64,000 bases of DNA. Origin: Acidimicrobiia bacterium. GTDB taxonomy: Bacteria > Actinomycetota > Acidimicrobiia > Acidimicrobiales > Poriferisodalaceae. A model generated the notes under the pieces. That model was not told where the DNA came from and searched no databases. It worked only from the letters and a program-made list of their open reading frames with translations. This document shows, one piece after another, positions 28,304 through 36,768 of this stretch; the stretch's first letter is position 1, and the number at the start of each line of letters is the position of its first letter. The DNA is taken from the NCBI GenBank assembly GCA_022827265.1, contig JAJDTF010000097.1:41075-105074 (forward strand). Reading direction: 5' to 3'. The translations under genes and the position numbers were made by a program.

Positions 28304-28309
28304 TACCCT
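28304..28309 (+). promoter_or_regulatory. -10 box of leaderless proS promoter
   Basis: TACCCT ends 7 nt before the ATG at 28317, matching the leaderless pattern seen elsewhere in the window. Confidence 0.5.
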
Positions 28310-28316
28310 GCCTCGG

Positions 28317-30029
28317 ATGCGATGGTCTGATTCGTTCATCCCGACGCTGCGTGATGCGCCCGGCGACGCCACCGCCGCGAGTCACCAGCTGCTCATTCGG
28401 GCTGGCTTCATCCGGCAGCTGCACTCGGGGCACTACAGCTTGTTGCCGCTCGGGCTGCGGGTGCACGACAAAGTGGCCGATGTCGTCAGAGCAGAAATGG
28501 ATGCCATCGGCGCGCAGGAGTTCCTGCTGCCTGCGATGCATCCGGCCGATCTGTGGCACCGCAGCGGCCGGTGGAGCGTGATGGGTTCGGAGATGTTCCG
28601 CTTGCGCGACCGCAATGATGCAGACGTCGTGCTGGGGATGACGCACGAAGAGGTCTTTGCGACGCTGGCGGCGGAGATGAGCTCATATCGGGAACTGCCC
28701 CAGACCTGGTACCAGATCCAGACCAAGTTCCGTGACGAACCGCGTCCGCGCAGCGGCCTGCTGCGGGTGCGCGAGTTCATGATGAAGGACTCCTACAGCT
28801 TCGATTTGGACGAAGCAGGTCTCGACGTGTCCTTCGGGGCGCACCGCGAGGCATACGAGAAGATCTTCAAGCGGCTCGACCTCGATGTCATGGCCGTGCA
28901 GGCTTCTTCGGGCGCCATGGGCGGCGATGCCAGCGTCGAGTTCATGGTGCCCTCGCCAGCAGGCGAGGATGACGTGGCGCGGTGCACGGGCTGCGGGTAC
29001 CGGGCCAACATCGAGCGAGCCCGTGCGGCAGTATCGCCCATCGATGATCCGCCATCCGGCGACGCACAGGAGCGATTCGCGACACCGGGCATCCGCACCA
29101 TCGATGCGCTTGCGTCCTTCGAGGGCGGCGCGCCCGCTGACCGGCAGATCAAGACCATGGTCATGGTTCTCGACGATCAGCTCACGCTGGTGATCCTGCG
29201 AGGCGACCACCAGCTCAACCTGCAGAAGCTGGCCGACTGCAGCGGCGCGACCGATGTGCGTCCTGCCACCGAATCCGAGACCGTGGCGCAGCTCGGCGCC
29301 AGTCCCGGAAGCCTGGGTGCGGTCGGCATCGACGACCTGCCGATCTACGCCGATGAGGCCTTGCGCGGCCGCAGGTCTATGACCACCGGCGCCAACGAGG
29401 ACGACTGGCACCTGCGCGGCGTGGACGTGGAGCGCGACATCATCGAGCCGCAGTGGGCAGATCTGCGCGAGGTCGCAGCAGGTGAGACGTGCATCGAATG
29501 CGGCAAGCCGCTGGAGATTGTGCGCTGCATCGAGGCGGGCCACATCTTCAAGCTGGGCCGTAAGTACTGCGAGGCGATGGGCGTGTCGGTGCTGGATGCC
29601 AACGGCGTTGCCCAGACCCCGATCATGGGCAGCTATGGCATCGGCATCGGGCGGGCGATGGCTGCGATTGCCGAAACCCATCACGACGAACGGGGTCTGT
29701 GCTGGCCGGTGGCTGCGGCGCCGTTCGAGGCAGTCATCACCGTGCTCGATCCTGCCGATGAAGCCCAGTCGGCAGCCGGCGAGGGGCTCCAGCGGGAATT
29801 GGCAGCGCTCGGAGTCGACTGCCTCTACGACGATCGCCCGCTGCGGCCGGGTGTGAAGCTGGCCGACGCGGAGCTCGTCGGCGTGCCCTACCGGCTCACG
29901 GTCGGTGCGCGCAGCCTGGCGGAAGGCAACGTGGAGCTCACCGAGCGCTCAACCCGCGAGACGCGCCTGCTCACGGTGGCCGAGGCGGCGGCCGTGACAG
30001 CCGGAGAGATCGCCGCTCATCGCCGCTGA
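28317..30029 (+). CDS. proS: Prolyl-tRNA synthetase, bacterial type
   Basis: Class II aminoacyl-tRNA synthetase, 570 aa, of the bacterial type with an editing domain inserted between motifs 2 and 3. Visible parts are the N-terminal catalytic region (SGHYSLLPLGLRV and LLPAMHPADLW), TKFRDEPRPRSGLLRVREFMMKDSYSF (motif 2), the inserted YbaK-like editing domain (about 215-385, with DQLTLVILRGDHQLN), motif 3 in GSYGIGIGRAM, and the anticodon-binding domain at the end (WPVAAAPFEAVI, then LYDDRPLRPGVKLADAELVGVP). The start follows a leaderless -10 box. Confidence 0.97.
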   Translation: MRWSDSFIPTLRDAPGDATAASHQLLIRAGFIRQLHSGHYSLLPLGLRVHDKVADVVRAEMDAIGAQEFLLPAMHPADLWHRSGRWSVMGSEMFRLRDRNDADVVLGMTHEEVFATLAAEMSSYRELPQTWYQIQTKFRDEPRPRSGLLRVREFMMKDSYSFDLDEAGLDVSFGAHREAYEKIFKRLDLDVMAVQASSGAMGGDASVEFMVPSPAGEDDVARCTGCGYRANIERARAAVSPIDDPPSGDAQERFATPGIRTIDALASFEGGAPADRQIKTMVMVLDDQLTLVILRGDHQLNLQKLADCSGATDVRPATESETVAQLGASPGSLGAVGIDDLPIYADEALRGRRSMTTGANEDDWHLRGVDVERDIIEPQWADLREVAAGETCIECGKPLEIVRCIEAGHIFKLGRKYCEAMGVSVLDANGVAQTPIMGSYGIGIGRAMAAIAETHHDERGLCWPVAAAPFEAVITVLDPADEAQSAAGEGLQRELAALGVDCLYDDRPLRPGVKLADAELVGVPYRLTVGARSLAEGNVELTERSTRETRLLTVAEAAAVTAGEIAAHRR

Positions 30030-30077
30030 AAGACGCCGGCAGACGCAGTGTCGCTCGACGCGCTGACTGACGAGCCG

Positions 30078-30140
30078 TCCCGCTCTTGTTCGCTGCGCTC
30101 ACGGGCCGCTCGGGCCACGGCTTCGCCATCCGGCTCAGCC
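30078..30140 (-). repeat. Dispersed intergenic repeat, copy B
   Basis: Read on the minus strand it begins GGCTGAGCCGGATGGCGAAG and continues to CGGCCCGTGAGC, a stretch of 44 nt that is the same as the start of copy C. It then has GCAGC in place of the longer spacer of copies A and C, and ends GAACAAGAGCGGGA. It sits between proS and the corrinoid operon. Confidence 0.8.
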
Positions 30141-30189
30141 TCTGGCGTGTCAATGTCGCTGTTCCGGCGGGGTTCGTGGTACCGTACTG

Positions 30190-30207
30190 CCGTACCGTTC
30201 TACGGCA
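30190..30207. other. Hairpin next to the corrinoid-operon operator
   Basis: GCCGTA-CCGTTC-TACGGC, a 6-bp perfect stem with a 6-nt loop, ends 2 bp before the operator. It could be a second protein site or an RNA hairpin at the 5' end of the transcript. Confidence 0.4.
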
Positions 30208-30209
30208 CA

Positions 30210-30226
30210 GTTCCACTATGCGGAAC
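30210..30226. promoter_or_regulatory. Putative IclR operator 1 (corrinoid/mttB operon)
   Basis: GTTCCACTATGCGGAAC, a 17-bp palindrome with perfect GTTCC/GGAAC arms. With flanks it differs from operator 3b (49156-49172) at only two central positions, and the left arm is the same as at iclR (43922). It lies 120 bp before the corrinoid gene's ATG. Confidence 0.7.
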
Positions 30227-30346
30227 AGCAAGGTGCTGAACTGCACAGCGGAGTGACCCGGCCGCAGGACTCCATGCTGAATCTTGGACAGTTGACCGGG
30301 ACGGGGGTGCCCGGCACACGTCATGACCATGGCGAGGGGGCAAGGC

Positions 30347-31069
30347 ATGGCCGATACGGCAACCGTCGACAGCGCCGATGCTGATGAGGACATCGACCTC
30401 TCAGCTCTCGACGACGACGATCTCATCGCACAGATGCATGACGATCTCTATGACGGGCTCGGCCCCGAGATCGTCGAAGGCACCGAGCTGTTGCTCGGGC
30501 GCGGCTGGGGGGCCGACAAAGTCCTCAATGAGGCATTGGTCGAGGCCATGCGCATCGTCGGCATCGATTTTCGTGACGGGATCCTGTTCGTTCCCGAGGT
30601 GCTGCTCGCGGCCAACGCCATGAAAGCCGGCATGGCGGTGCTCCGGCCCCTGCTCGCGGAAACCGGTGCAGAGCCGATCGGCAAGATCGTCATCGGCACC
30701 GTCAAGGGCGACATCCATGACATCGGCAAGAACCTGGTGGGCATGATGCTCGAGGGTGCGGGCTTCGAGGTGGTGGATCTGGGAATCAACACCGACGTCG
30801 ACGAGTTCCTCGCCGCCCTCGCTGAGCATCAGCCCGACATCCTGGGGATGTCTGCGCTGCTGACCACGACCATGCCGTACATGAAGGTGGTGGTCGACAC
30901 GCTGATCGAGCAGGGCTTGCGCGACGACTACCTTGTGATCGTCGGCGGTGCCCCGCTGAACCAGGAGTTCGGCGAAGCCGTTGGCGCCGATGCGTACTGC
31001 CGCGATGCTGCCGTCGCGGCGGAGACCGCCACCGACCTCATCAAGGCCCGGCGCGCTGCCGCTGCGTGA
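30347..31069 (+). CDS. Corrinoid (B12-binding) methyl-carrier protein, MttC/MtbC-like
   Basis: Methyl carrier of a corrinoid methyltransferase system, 240 aa. The N-terminal helical cap (about 40-105) is followed by a B12-binding Rossmann domain with GDIHDIGKN; His124 is the lower cobalt ligand. SALLTTTMPYMK and IVGGAPLNQEF complete the B12 motifs. I chose the ATG at 30347 because a GAGGGGG ribosome site lies 7-8 nt before it; ATGs at 30323 and 30329 would lengthen it without conserved sequence. It should accept a methyl group from the MttB-family protein (35224) and pass it to the methyltransferase at 31949. Confidence 0.92.
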   Translation: MADTATVDSADADEDIDLSALDDDDLIAQMHDDLYDGLGPEIVEGTELLLGRGWGADKVLNEALVEAMRIVGIDFRDGILFVPEVLLAANAMKAGMAVLRPLLAETGAEPIGKIVIGTVKGDIHDIGKNLVGMMLEGAGFEVVDLGINTDVDEFLAALAEHQPDILGMSALLTTTMPYMKVVVDTLIEQGLRDDYLVIVGGAPLNQEFGEAVGADAYCRDAAVAAETATDLIKARRAAAA

Positions 31070-31070
31070 G

Positions 31071-31952
31071 ATGACAGCCACCTCGTCTCCGGAATCGACA
31101 GCTCGCCGGCGACGGCGCTCGCGTGCGCGCCGGGTAGCCGAAGCTGCAGCGAAACCGGCGGTCGCGCAGCGCTCACCGCGGCCGGCTGCCGCCTCAGCAG
31201 AGAGCCGATCACGCCGCGTGCTGGTACTTGGCTGCGGTGCACTCGCCAACGAGATGCAGGCGATTGTCGGCAGCGGAGGCCTCGAACACATTGATGTGGA
31301 GTGCCTGCCGGCGAAGCTGCATAACCGTCCTGCGCTCATTGCGCCCGAAGTGCGCGCACGGCTGGACCGGCTCGCACAGCAGGGACGAACCTACGAACAG
31401 ATTCTCCTCGGCTACGGCGACTGCGGCAGCGCTGGAGCGATCGACGACCTGTGCGCCGAGTTCGAGCGAGCTCACGCGGCGGGCGACGGGCCCTCGATGA
31501 CCCGGGTGCCCGGCGCGCATTGTTACGAGTTCTTCGCCACTGCCCCGCGATTCGACGAGATGTCCGAAGCCGAACCGGCCACCTTCTACCTGACCGATTA
31601 TCTGGCCCGTCACTTCGACCTGCTGGTCTGGCAGGGCCTCGGCATTGCCGACCATCCCGAGCTCGCAGAGCTCTACTTCGGCAACTACCGGCGGGTGGTG
31701 CTGCTGACCCAGACGCCCGATGGCGCTCAGCGCGCTCGCATCGAGGCCTGCGCTCGTGCCGGAGCTGATCGCCTCGGGCTCCCGCTCGAGATCGTCGAGA
31801 CCGGCTACGGAGAACTCGAGACCACGCTGACCAGCGTCGCTGCGCCGGGGCGCAGCCCTGTGCCTTCCGAGCTCGCTGCGCCGAGGCGCAGCCCTGTGCC
31901 CCCCGAGCTCGCTGCGCCGAGGCGCAGCGACGAGCACCAGGCAGCAGTGTGA
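31071..31952 (+). CDS. DUF1638 family protein
   Basis: DUF1638 protein (293 aa), a family that recurs beside MttB-type and corrinoid genes but has no proven activity. The first 40 residues are basic and disordered. The domain runs from about 45 to 250, starting VLVLGCGALANEMQAIV and containing CLPAKLHNRPALIAPEV, LGYGDCGSAGAIDD and GAHCYEFFAT, with several conserved Cys and His that could bind a metal or cofactor. The C-terminus carries three in-frame 12-residue repeats (around ELAAPRRSPVPP). It starts 1 nt after the corrinoid gene and overlaps the next gene (GTGA), so it is firmly in the operon. Confidence 0.82.
   Translation: MTATSSPESTARRRRRSRARRVAEAAAKPAVAQRSPRPAAASAESRSRRVLVLGCGALANEMQAIVGSGGLEHIDVECLPAKLHNRPALIAPEVRARLDRLAQQGRTYEQILLGYGDCGSAGAIDDLCAEFERAHAAGDGPSMTRVPGAHCYEFFATAPRFDEMSEAEPATFYLTDYLARHFDLLVWQGLGIADHPELAELYFGNYRRVVLLTQTPDGAQRARIEACARAGADRLGLPLEIVETGYGELETTLTSVAAPGRSPVPSELAAPRRSPVPPELAAPRRSDEHQAAV
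31839..31928 (+). repeat. Three 36-bp palindromic tandem repeats inside the DUF1638 gene
   Basis: Units start at 31839, 31875 and 31911 (period 36). Each has a near-palindromic core GCTGCGCCGAGGCGCAGC, able to form a hairpin, followed by CCTGTGCC...GAGCTC. The period is a multiple of three, so the repeats add 12 residues each without breaking the frame. Confidence 0.85.
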
Positions 31953-32878
31953 CCGACACCGTCATCAGCTCCGCCACGCGTGAGGTGGTGATCGGCTTCG
32001 GCCGGCCGTTCGTGATGATCGGCGAGCGCATCAATCCCACCGGTCGCAAGCTGCTTGCTGAGGAGATGAAGGAGGGTGACTTCAGCCGGGTCGAAGCTGA
32101 CGCACTCGCTCAAGTGACGGCCGGCGCCCACATGCTCGATGTCAATGCCGGCGTGCCGCTCGCCGACGAGCCTGCACTGCTCGCTGCGGCGGTGAAGCTG
32201 GTGCAGTCGGTCACCGACGTTCCGCTCAGCATCGACTCGTCGATCATCGAGGCGCTCGAAGCCGGCGTGGACGCCTACGTGGGCAAGCCCCTCATCAACT
32301 CCGTGACCGGAGAGCCGGAGGTGATGGAGCGGGTGCTCCCGCTGGTGGCACGGGCCGGGGCGGCAGTGGTCGCCATCTCCAACGACGAGACCGGCATCAG
32401 CGAAGACCCTGACGTCCGCTTCGACGTAGCGAAGCGGATTGTGAACGCAGCAGCCGACTACGGCATTCCCACAGCAGACGTGATCGTGGACCCGCTGGTG
32501 ATGCCGATAGGCGCCATGGCCACGGCGGGACGGCAGGTATTCCACCTCGTGCGCCGGCTGCGTGACGAACTGGGCGTCAACACCACGTGCGGGGCCTCCA
32601 ATGTGAGCTTCGGGCTGCCCAACCGGCACATCATCACCGGCACCTTTCTGGCTATGGCGATCGGTGCCGGGATGACATCGGCCATCATGAATCCGCTCCA
32701 TGCCGATGTGAAGGCAGCGGTCATGGCCGGCGATGTGCTCGCAGGCAACGACGAGAACTGTGCGGCGTGGATCTCCGAGCACCGCGACCGCAGCGCGATG
32801 GGGGCCGACAGTGCTGCCAGCGCAGGGTCCGGCGATCGTCCCCGCCGACGGGGCGGACGTCGCACGCGCACCGGCTAA
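31949..32878 (+). CDS. Methyltetrahydrofolate:corrinoid methyltransferase
   Basis: Dihydropteroate-synthase-fold (TIM barrel) enzyme, 309 aa, similar to AcsE/MtgA/MeTr proteins. It moves the methyl group between the corrinoid protein and H4folate; here the likely direction is to folate. The pterin-binding motifs are visible: MIGERINPTGRK, MLDVNAGVPLADE, LSIDSSIIEALE, ISNDETG, DPLVMPIGA and CGASNVSFGLPNR. A basic tail (RRRGGRRTRTG) closes the protein. GTG 31949 overlaps the DUF1638 stop. Repeat copy C follows the stop directly. Confidence 0.9.
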   Translation: MTDTVISSATREVVIGFGRPFVMIGERINPTGRKLLAEEMKEGDFSRVEADALAQVTAGAHMLDVNAGVPLADEPALLAAAVKLVQSVTDVPLSIDSSIIEALEAGVDAYVGKPLINSVTGEPEVMERVLPLVARAGAAVVAISNDETGISEDPDVRFDVAKRIVNAAADYGIPTADVIVDPLVMPIGAMATAGRQVFHLVRRLRDELGVNTTCGASNVSFGLPNRHIITGTFLAMAIGAGMTSAIMNPLHADVKAAVMAGDVLAGNDENCAAWISEHRDRSAMGADSAASAGSGDRPRRRGGRRTRTG

Positions 32879-32880
32879 GC

Positions 32881-32963
32881 GGCTGAGCCGGATGGCGAAG
32901 CCGTGGCCCGAGCGGCCCGTGAGCCTGAATCGAATCGAAACTGGGAACAAGAGCGGGAAGCAA
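32881..32963 (+). repeat. Dispersed intergenic repeat, copy C, inside the operon
   Basis: It starts GGCTGAGCCGGATGGCGAAG 2 nt after the upstream stop codon and ends GGAACAAGAGCGGGAAGCAA 3 nt before the GTG of the RACo gene. The GGGAAG near its end serves as the only visible ribosome site for that gene, so the repeat appears to have been taken into the operon's translation signals. Confidence 0.8.
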
Positions 32964-32966
32964 CGG

Positions 32967-35123
32967 GTGACGCAACGAGAGGTTCCGCCCCCGCCCACCG
33001 ATGGACCGGTGCCGATCAGGGTGGTATTCACCCCGAGCGGGCTAACGGGCGCGGTGAGTGCGGGCACCACGGTGCTGGATGCCGCTCGGGACTTCGGCGT
33101 CGATCTCGACAGCGTGTGCGGCGGCCGTGGCATCTGCGGCCGCTGCCAGGTCGTGCCGTCGGTGGGTTCGTTTCCCAAGTGGGCCATCACTGCTGGCCCC
33201 GAAGCGCTCAGTTCGCCGGGTGCCACCGAGGCCGCATATGAGGGCCGGCGCCCGCTGGGTCCTTCCGCACGGCTGGGTTGTCAGGCGCGTGTGCAGGCCG
33301 ATGTCGTGGTGGATGTGCCACCGGACAGCCAGCTGCACGGCCCGGTAGTGCGCAAGACGGTCGATGTGGGCGACATCGCGCTCGACCCGCTGGCAACGCT
33401 GCATGCCGTCACCGTGCCTCCGCCGACGCTCGACGAGCGTCGCGGGCTTGCACAGGTCGTGATCGACTGCGTGGCCGACGAATGGGGCGTTCACCTGGCC
33501 GGCATCTTGCCGGGGGCACTAGCGGGGCTCCATGCCTCGGTCGCCGCTGGCTCCCCTGACGACGCGGGCGGTCGGCTGGTGACGGTCGCCGTTCGCTGGA
33601 GCGGACCGGAGCGGAGCGAACGCACCGGCATGGTGACGGCGGTCTGGCCTGGCGTCGCGACAGCGGCGCTCGGCGTTGGGATCGACATCGGCTCGACGAC
33701 CATTGCGGGCCACCTGGTCGACCTGCACAGCGGTGACGTACTGGCTTCCGCCGGCCGCATGAACCCGCAGATCCGCCTCGGCGAGGACCTGATGAGCCGG
33801 GTGTCGTACGTGATGATGAACCCCGGCGGCGCCCGAGAACTCACGGCACTCGTCCGCGACGCACTTGCCGAGCTGATCGCCGAGCTCTGCTCCGACGCCG
33901 GTGTCGAGCCAGACGCTGTGCTGGAGGTGATGCTGGTCGGCAATCCGATCATGATCCACATCGCCCTCGGCATCGACCCGACCCCGCTCGGGCAGGCGCC
34001 GTTCACCTTGGCGACCGATGCGAGCGTCGAGGTTGACGGGCCCACGATGAACCTGCCGTGCCCATCTGCTCGCGTCTACGTCGCACCCGCGATTGCAGGT
34101 CATGTGGGCGCCGACACTGCGGCGGCAGTGCTCGCTGGAGGCCCGCATCGCGTCCAAGCCATCACCCTCCTGGTGGACGTGGGCACCAATGCCGAGATCG
34201 TGCTGGGCAACTCGGATGGCCTGTGGGCAGCGTCCAGCCCGACCGGGCCCGCATTCGAAGGCGCGCAGATCAGCTGCGGTCAGCGCGCAACGCCGGGAGC
34301 GATCGAGCGAGTGCGCATCGATCCGGCAACCTGGTCGCCGCAGGTGCGCGTCATCGGCTGCGACCTGTGGTCCGATGAGCCCGGCTTCGCGGAAGCAGTC
34401 GAACGGCGAGTCGCCGCCGGCGCTCGCAGCGCGGCAGCAGGCGTCACGGGAATCTGCGGCTCCGGGATCATCGAGGCCGTCGCCGAGATGTACCTCGCCG
34501 GGGTGCTGTCGCGAGATGGGGTCATCGCAGCGCCGCCGGGCGAGGGCGAGCGGGCGTCCCGTGTGATCTCCGACGGCCGGACCTCGTCGTTCGTGCTGTA
34601 CGAGCCTCCCGAAGGTGCCGACGGGCCGACCATCACCATCACCCAGAACGATGTGCGAGCCATTCAGCTGGCGAAGGCGGCGCTGCGTGCCGGCATCGAC
34701 CTGCTGTGCGAGCACGCCGGCATCGAGGCCCCCGACCGTGTGCTGCTCGCGGGAGCTTTCGGAGCGCACATCGATCCGGTGCGAGCGATGGTGCTCGGAC
34801 TCATCGGCGATTGCGACCCGGACGAAGTGCGATCGGTCGGCAACGCAGCAGGCACCGGCGCCGTACGTGCCCTGCTGTCGGGGAGCCAGCGGGCCGAGAT
34901 GGAGCAAGTGGTCCGCAGCATCCGCAAGATCGAGACTGCCACCGAGCCCCGCTTCCAGGAGCTGTTCGTGGCCGCTATGGCACTCCCCCACGCCACAGCC
35001 CCCAGCCCGCTGCTCGCCGCAGCAGTGGATTTGCCTGAGCAAGATGGGGCGTTGCGGGTCGTGGGCGGGCCCGGCGAGATACCCCCGCCGGCTCGCCGGC
35101 GACGCAGCGGGAGGCGGCGGTGA
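32967..35123 (+). CDS. RACo-like reductive activator of corrinoid protein (ASKHA domain, 2Fe-2S)
   Basis: ATP-dependent activase that returns inactive cob(II)alamin to cob(I)alamin on corrinoid proteins. It has 718 residues. The N-terminal 2Fe-2S ferredoxin domain has Cys51, Cys57 and Cys60 in CGGRGICGRC, and Cys105. A linker and middle domain follow, then the ASKHA ATPase part from about residue 230 (GVGIDIGSTTIAGHLVDL), with LLVDVGTNAEIVLGN, GICGSGIIEAVAEMYLAG and VLLAGAFGAHIDP. I chose GTG 32967 because everything upstream in frame is repeat copy C. Its stop overlaps the 35-codon ORF that leads into the MttB-family gene. Confidence 0.9.
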   Translation: MTQREVPPPPTDGPVPIRVVFTPSGLTGAVSAGTTVLDAARDFGVDLDSVCGGRGICGRCQVVPSVGSFPKWAITAGPEALSSPGATEAAYEGRRPLGPSARLGCQARVQADVVVDVPPDSQLHGPVVRKTVDVGDIALDPLATLHAVTVPPPTLDERRGLAQVVIDCVADEWGVHLAGILPGALAGLHASVAAGSPDDAGGRLVTVAVRWSGPERSERTGMVTAVWPGVATAALGVGIDIGSTTIAGHLVDLHSGDVLASAGRMNPQIRLGEDLMSRVSYVMMNPGGARELTALVRDALAELIAELCSDAGVEPDAVLEVMLVGNPIMIHIALGIDPTPLGQAPFTLATDASVEVDGPTMNLPCPSARVYVAPAIAGHVGADTAAAVLAGGPHRVQAITLLVDVGTNAEIVLGNSDGLWAASSPTGPAFEGAQISCGQRATPGAIERVRIDPATWSPQVRVIGCDLWSDEPGFAEAVERRVAAGARSAAAGVTGICGSGIIEAVAEMYLAGVLSRDGVIAAPPGEGERASRVISDGRTSSFVLYEPPEGADGPTITITQNDVRAIQLAKAALRAGIDLLCEHAGIEAPDRVLLAGAFGAHIDPVRAMVLGLIGDCDPDEVRSVGNAAGTGAVRALLSGSQRAEMEQVVRSIRKIETATEPRFQELFVAAMALPHATAPSPLLAAAVDLPEQDGALRVVGGPGEIPPPARRRRSGRRR

Positions 35124-35227
35124 CCGGAACCCGGTTGTGGCAGGCCGTCTCCCACCAGTTAGACCTTCTGGCCGAGAACGCGGCACCCGATGACAGCGAC
35201 GACGAAGCAATGAGCAGGCAGCGATGA
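35120..35227 (+). CDS. 35-residue ORF coupled to RACo and mttB genes
   Basis: A short ORF starting with GTG at 35120 inside the RACo stop (GTGA) and ending with TGA at 35225-35227 inside the ATG of the MttB-family gene (ATGA). The product begins MTGTRLWQAVSHQLDLLAEN and then becomes acidic (PDDSDDEA). Both overlaps are the kind used for translational coupling throughout this genome, which argues that it is translated. I do not recognise the peptide; it may be a small subunit or only a translation relay. Confidence 0.5.
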   Translation: MTGTRLWQAVSHQLDLLAENAAPDDSDDEAMSRQR

Positions 35228-36756
35228 GCGAGCGACGACGGCGAGGAGGCGGCCGAGCGGCCCGGCAGGCCCAGCGAGCGACGGCCGATGCGGCATTCAA
35301 CACCCATATGGAGCGCAGGCTGCCGCCGGTCAACGTGCTCGACTCCGAGGGTCTGGCCCAGATCGAGCGCAACGCCGAGACGATCCTGTCCGAGGTGGGG
35401 GTGGCCTTCCAGGACTTCCCCCGTGCGCTGGAGCTGTGGCGCGATGCCGGTGCCGATGTGGACGGCGAGCTGGTGCGCTTCCCCCGCGGCATGTGCCGTG
35501 AGATCGTCCAGGCCACCGCGCCGGCCACCTACGTCCAGCACGCCCGCAACCCGGCTCGGTCGGTGCCGATCGGCGGTGACGCCACCGTGTTCGCTCCCAA
35601 CTACGGGTCACCGTTTGTCACTGATCTGGACAGCGGGCGGCGGTATGCCACCCTCGGCGACTTCGAGAGGGTGGTGAAGCTGACCTGGATGCTCCCCCAC
35701 CTGCACCACAGCGGCGGCACGGTCTGCGAGCCGGTGGACGTACCCGTCAACAAACGGCATCTCGACATGGTGTACGCGCACCTGCGCTATAGCGACAAGC
35801 CCCTGATGGGCTCGGTGACGGCGGCCCAGCGAGCGGCCGATTCGGTGGAGCTGTGCCGGATCGCCTTCGGCGGCGACCTCGGCGATCGCACCGTGCTGAC
35901 CAGCCTCATCAACGCCTCCTCGCCGCTGCGCTGGGATGCCACCATGCTCGGCGCGGCCGAGGTGTACGCACAGCACAACCAGGCGTGTGTGATCTCGCCG
36001 TTCATCCTGGCGGGGGCCATGTCGCCGGTCACCGTGGCGGCGCTGGCGGCGCAGGCACTGGCCGAGGCGCTGTCGGGCATGGCGTTCTGCCAGCTCGTGC
36101 GTCCCGGCGCGCCGGTGATCTTCGGCACGTTCGCTTCGTCGATGTCGATGGCGACTGGTGCACCCACGTTCGGCACGCCCGAGGCCGGCCTGGCGATCTA
36201 CGTCATGGCCGAGCTGGCGCGGCGGGTCGGCGTGCCATTCCGCTCGGGAGGGCAGTTCACATCGTCCAAGGCACCCGACGCGCAGGCGGCCTACGAATCA
36301 GCGTCCACGCTGCTGCCCACCATGGCCGCAGGGGTGAACTTCGTGCTGCACGCAGCGGGCTGGCTGGAAGGCGGTCTCACGCTCAGCTACGAGAAGCTGA
36401 TCATGGATGCCGACCAGCTCGGGATGATGGAGGTGTACGCCCGGGGCGTGGACATGTCGGATAACGGCCAGGCAGTCGAAGCGTTCACCACGAACCCCCA
36501 CGGCGACCACTTCCTGGGTCATCCGCACACGCTGGCCAATTTCGAGACCGCCTTCTACCAATCGTCCATTGCCGACAACAACAGCTTCGAGCAGTGGTCC
36601 GACGAGGGCTCGCTCGATGCGGCCCAGCGAGCCAACCGGCAGATGAAACAGATGCTCGCCGACTACGAGCCCCCGCCCATCGACGACGCAATCGACGCAG
36701 AACTGCGCGACTACATCGCCCAACGCAAAGCCGAAGAGCCAGATGCCATCGTCTGA
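35224..36756 (+). CDS. MttB-family (trimethylamine methyltransferase-like) protein, non-pyrrolysine
   Basis: TIM-barrel methyltransferase of the MttB superfamily, 510 aa. It should take a methyl group from a quaternary amine and place it on the corrinoid protein at 30347. There is no in-frame amber codon, so it belongs to the pyrrolysine-free branch that includes the glycine betaine methyltransferase MtgB. Family features include AETILSEVGVAFQDFPRALE near the N-terminus, FAPNYGSPFVTDLDSG, HHSGGTVCEPVDVPV, SVTAAQRAADSVELC and HLDMVYAHLRYSDKPLMG. The C-terminal part has DNNSFEQWSDEGSLDA, typical of the family. The basic first 30 residues are non-conserved. The substrate is inferred from the dehydrogenase nearby. 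Confidence 0.9.
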   Translation: MSERRRRGGGRAARQAQRATADAAFNTHMERRLPPVNVLDSEGLAQIERNAETILSEVGVAFQDFPRALELWRDAGADVDGELVRFPRGMCREIVQATAPATYVQHARNPARSVPIGGDATVFAPNYGSPFVTDLDSGRRYATLGDFERVVKLTWMLPHLHHSGGTVCEPVDVPVNKRHLDMVYAHLRYSDKPLMGSVTAAQRAADSVELCRIAFGGDLGDRTVLTSLINASSPLRWDATMLGAAEVYAQHNQACVISPFILAGAMSPVTVAALAAQALAEALSGMAFCQLVRPGAPVIFGTFASSMSMATGAPTFGTPEAGLAIYVMAELARRVGVPFRSGGQFTSSKAPDAQAAYESASTLLPTMAAGVNFVLHAAGWLEGGLTLSYEKLIMDADQLGMMEVYARGVDMSDNGQAVEAFTTNPHGDHFLGHPHTLANFETAFYQSSIADNNSFEQWSDEGSLDAAQRANRQMKQMLADYEPPPIDDAIDAELRDYIAQRKAEEPDAIV

Positions 36757-36768
36757 CGGTCCAGCGCT

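Larger units (their letters stand above)
30030..30346. other. 317-bp regulatory gap before the corrinoid operon
   Basis: This stretch holds, in order, repeat copy B (30078-30140), a GCCGTA-N6-TACGGC hairpin (30190-30207), and a GTTCC-N7-GGAAC operator (30210-30226). A further GGTAC...GTACC inverted pair lies just left of the hairpin. No gene is visible. A promoter for the operon must lie between about 30200 and 30320, but I cannot fix its -10 box. Confidence 0.6.

Noticed and set aside
35224..36756. Pyrrolysine-containing trimethylamine methyltransferase
   Set aside because: The 510-codon frame has no in-frame TAG, so this is the non-pyrrolysine branch of the MttB family.
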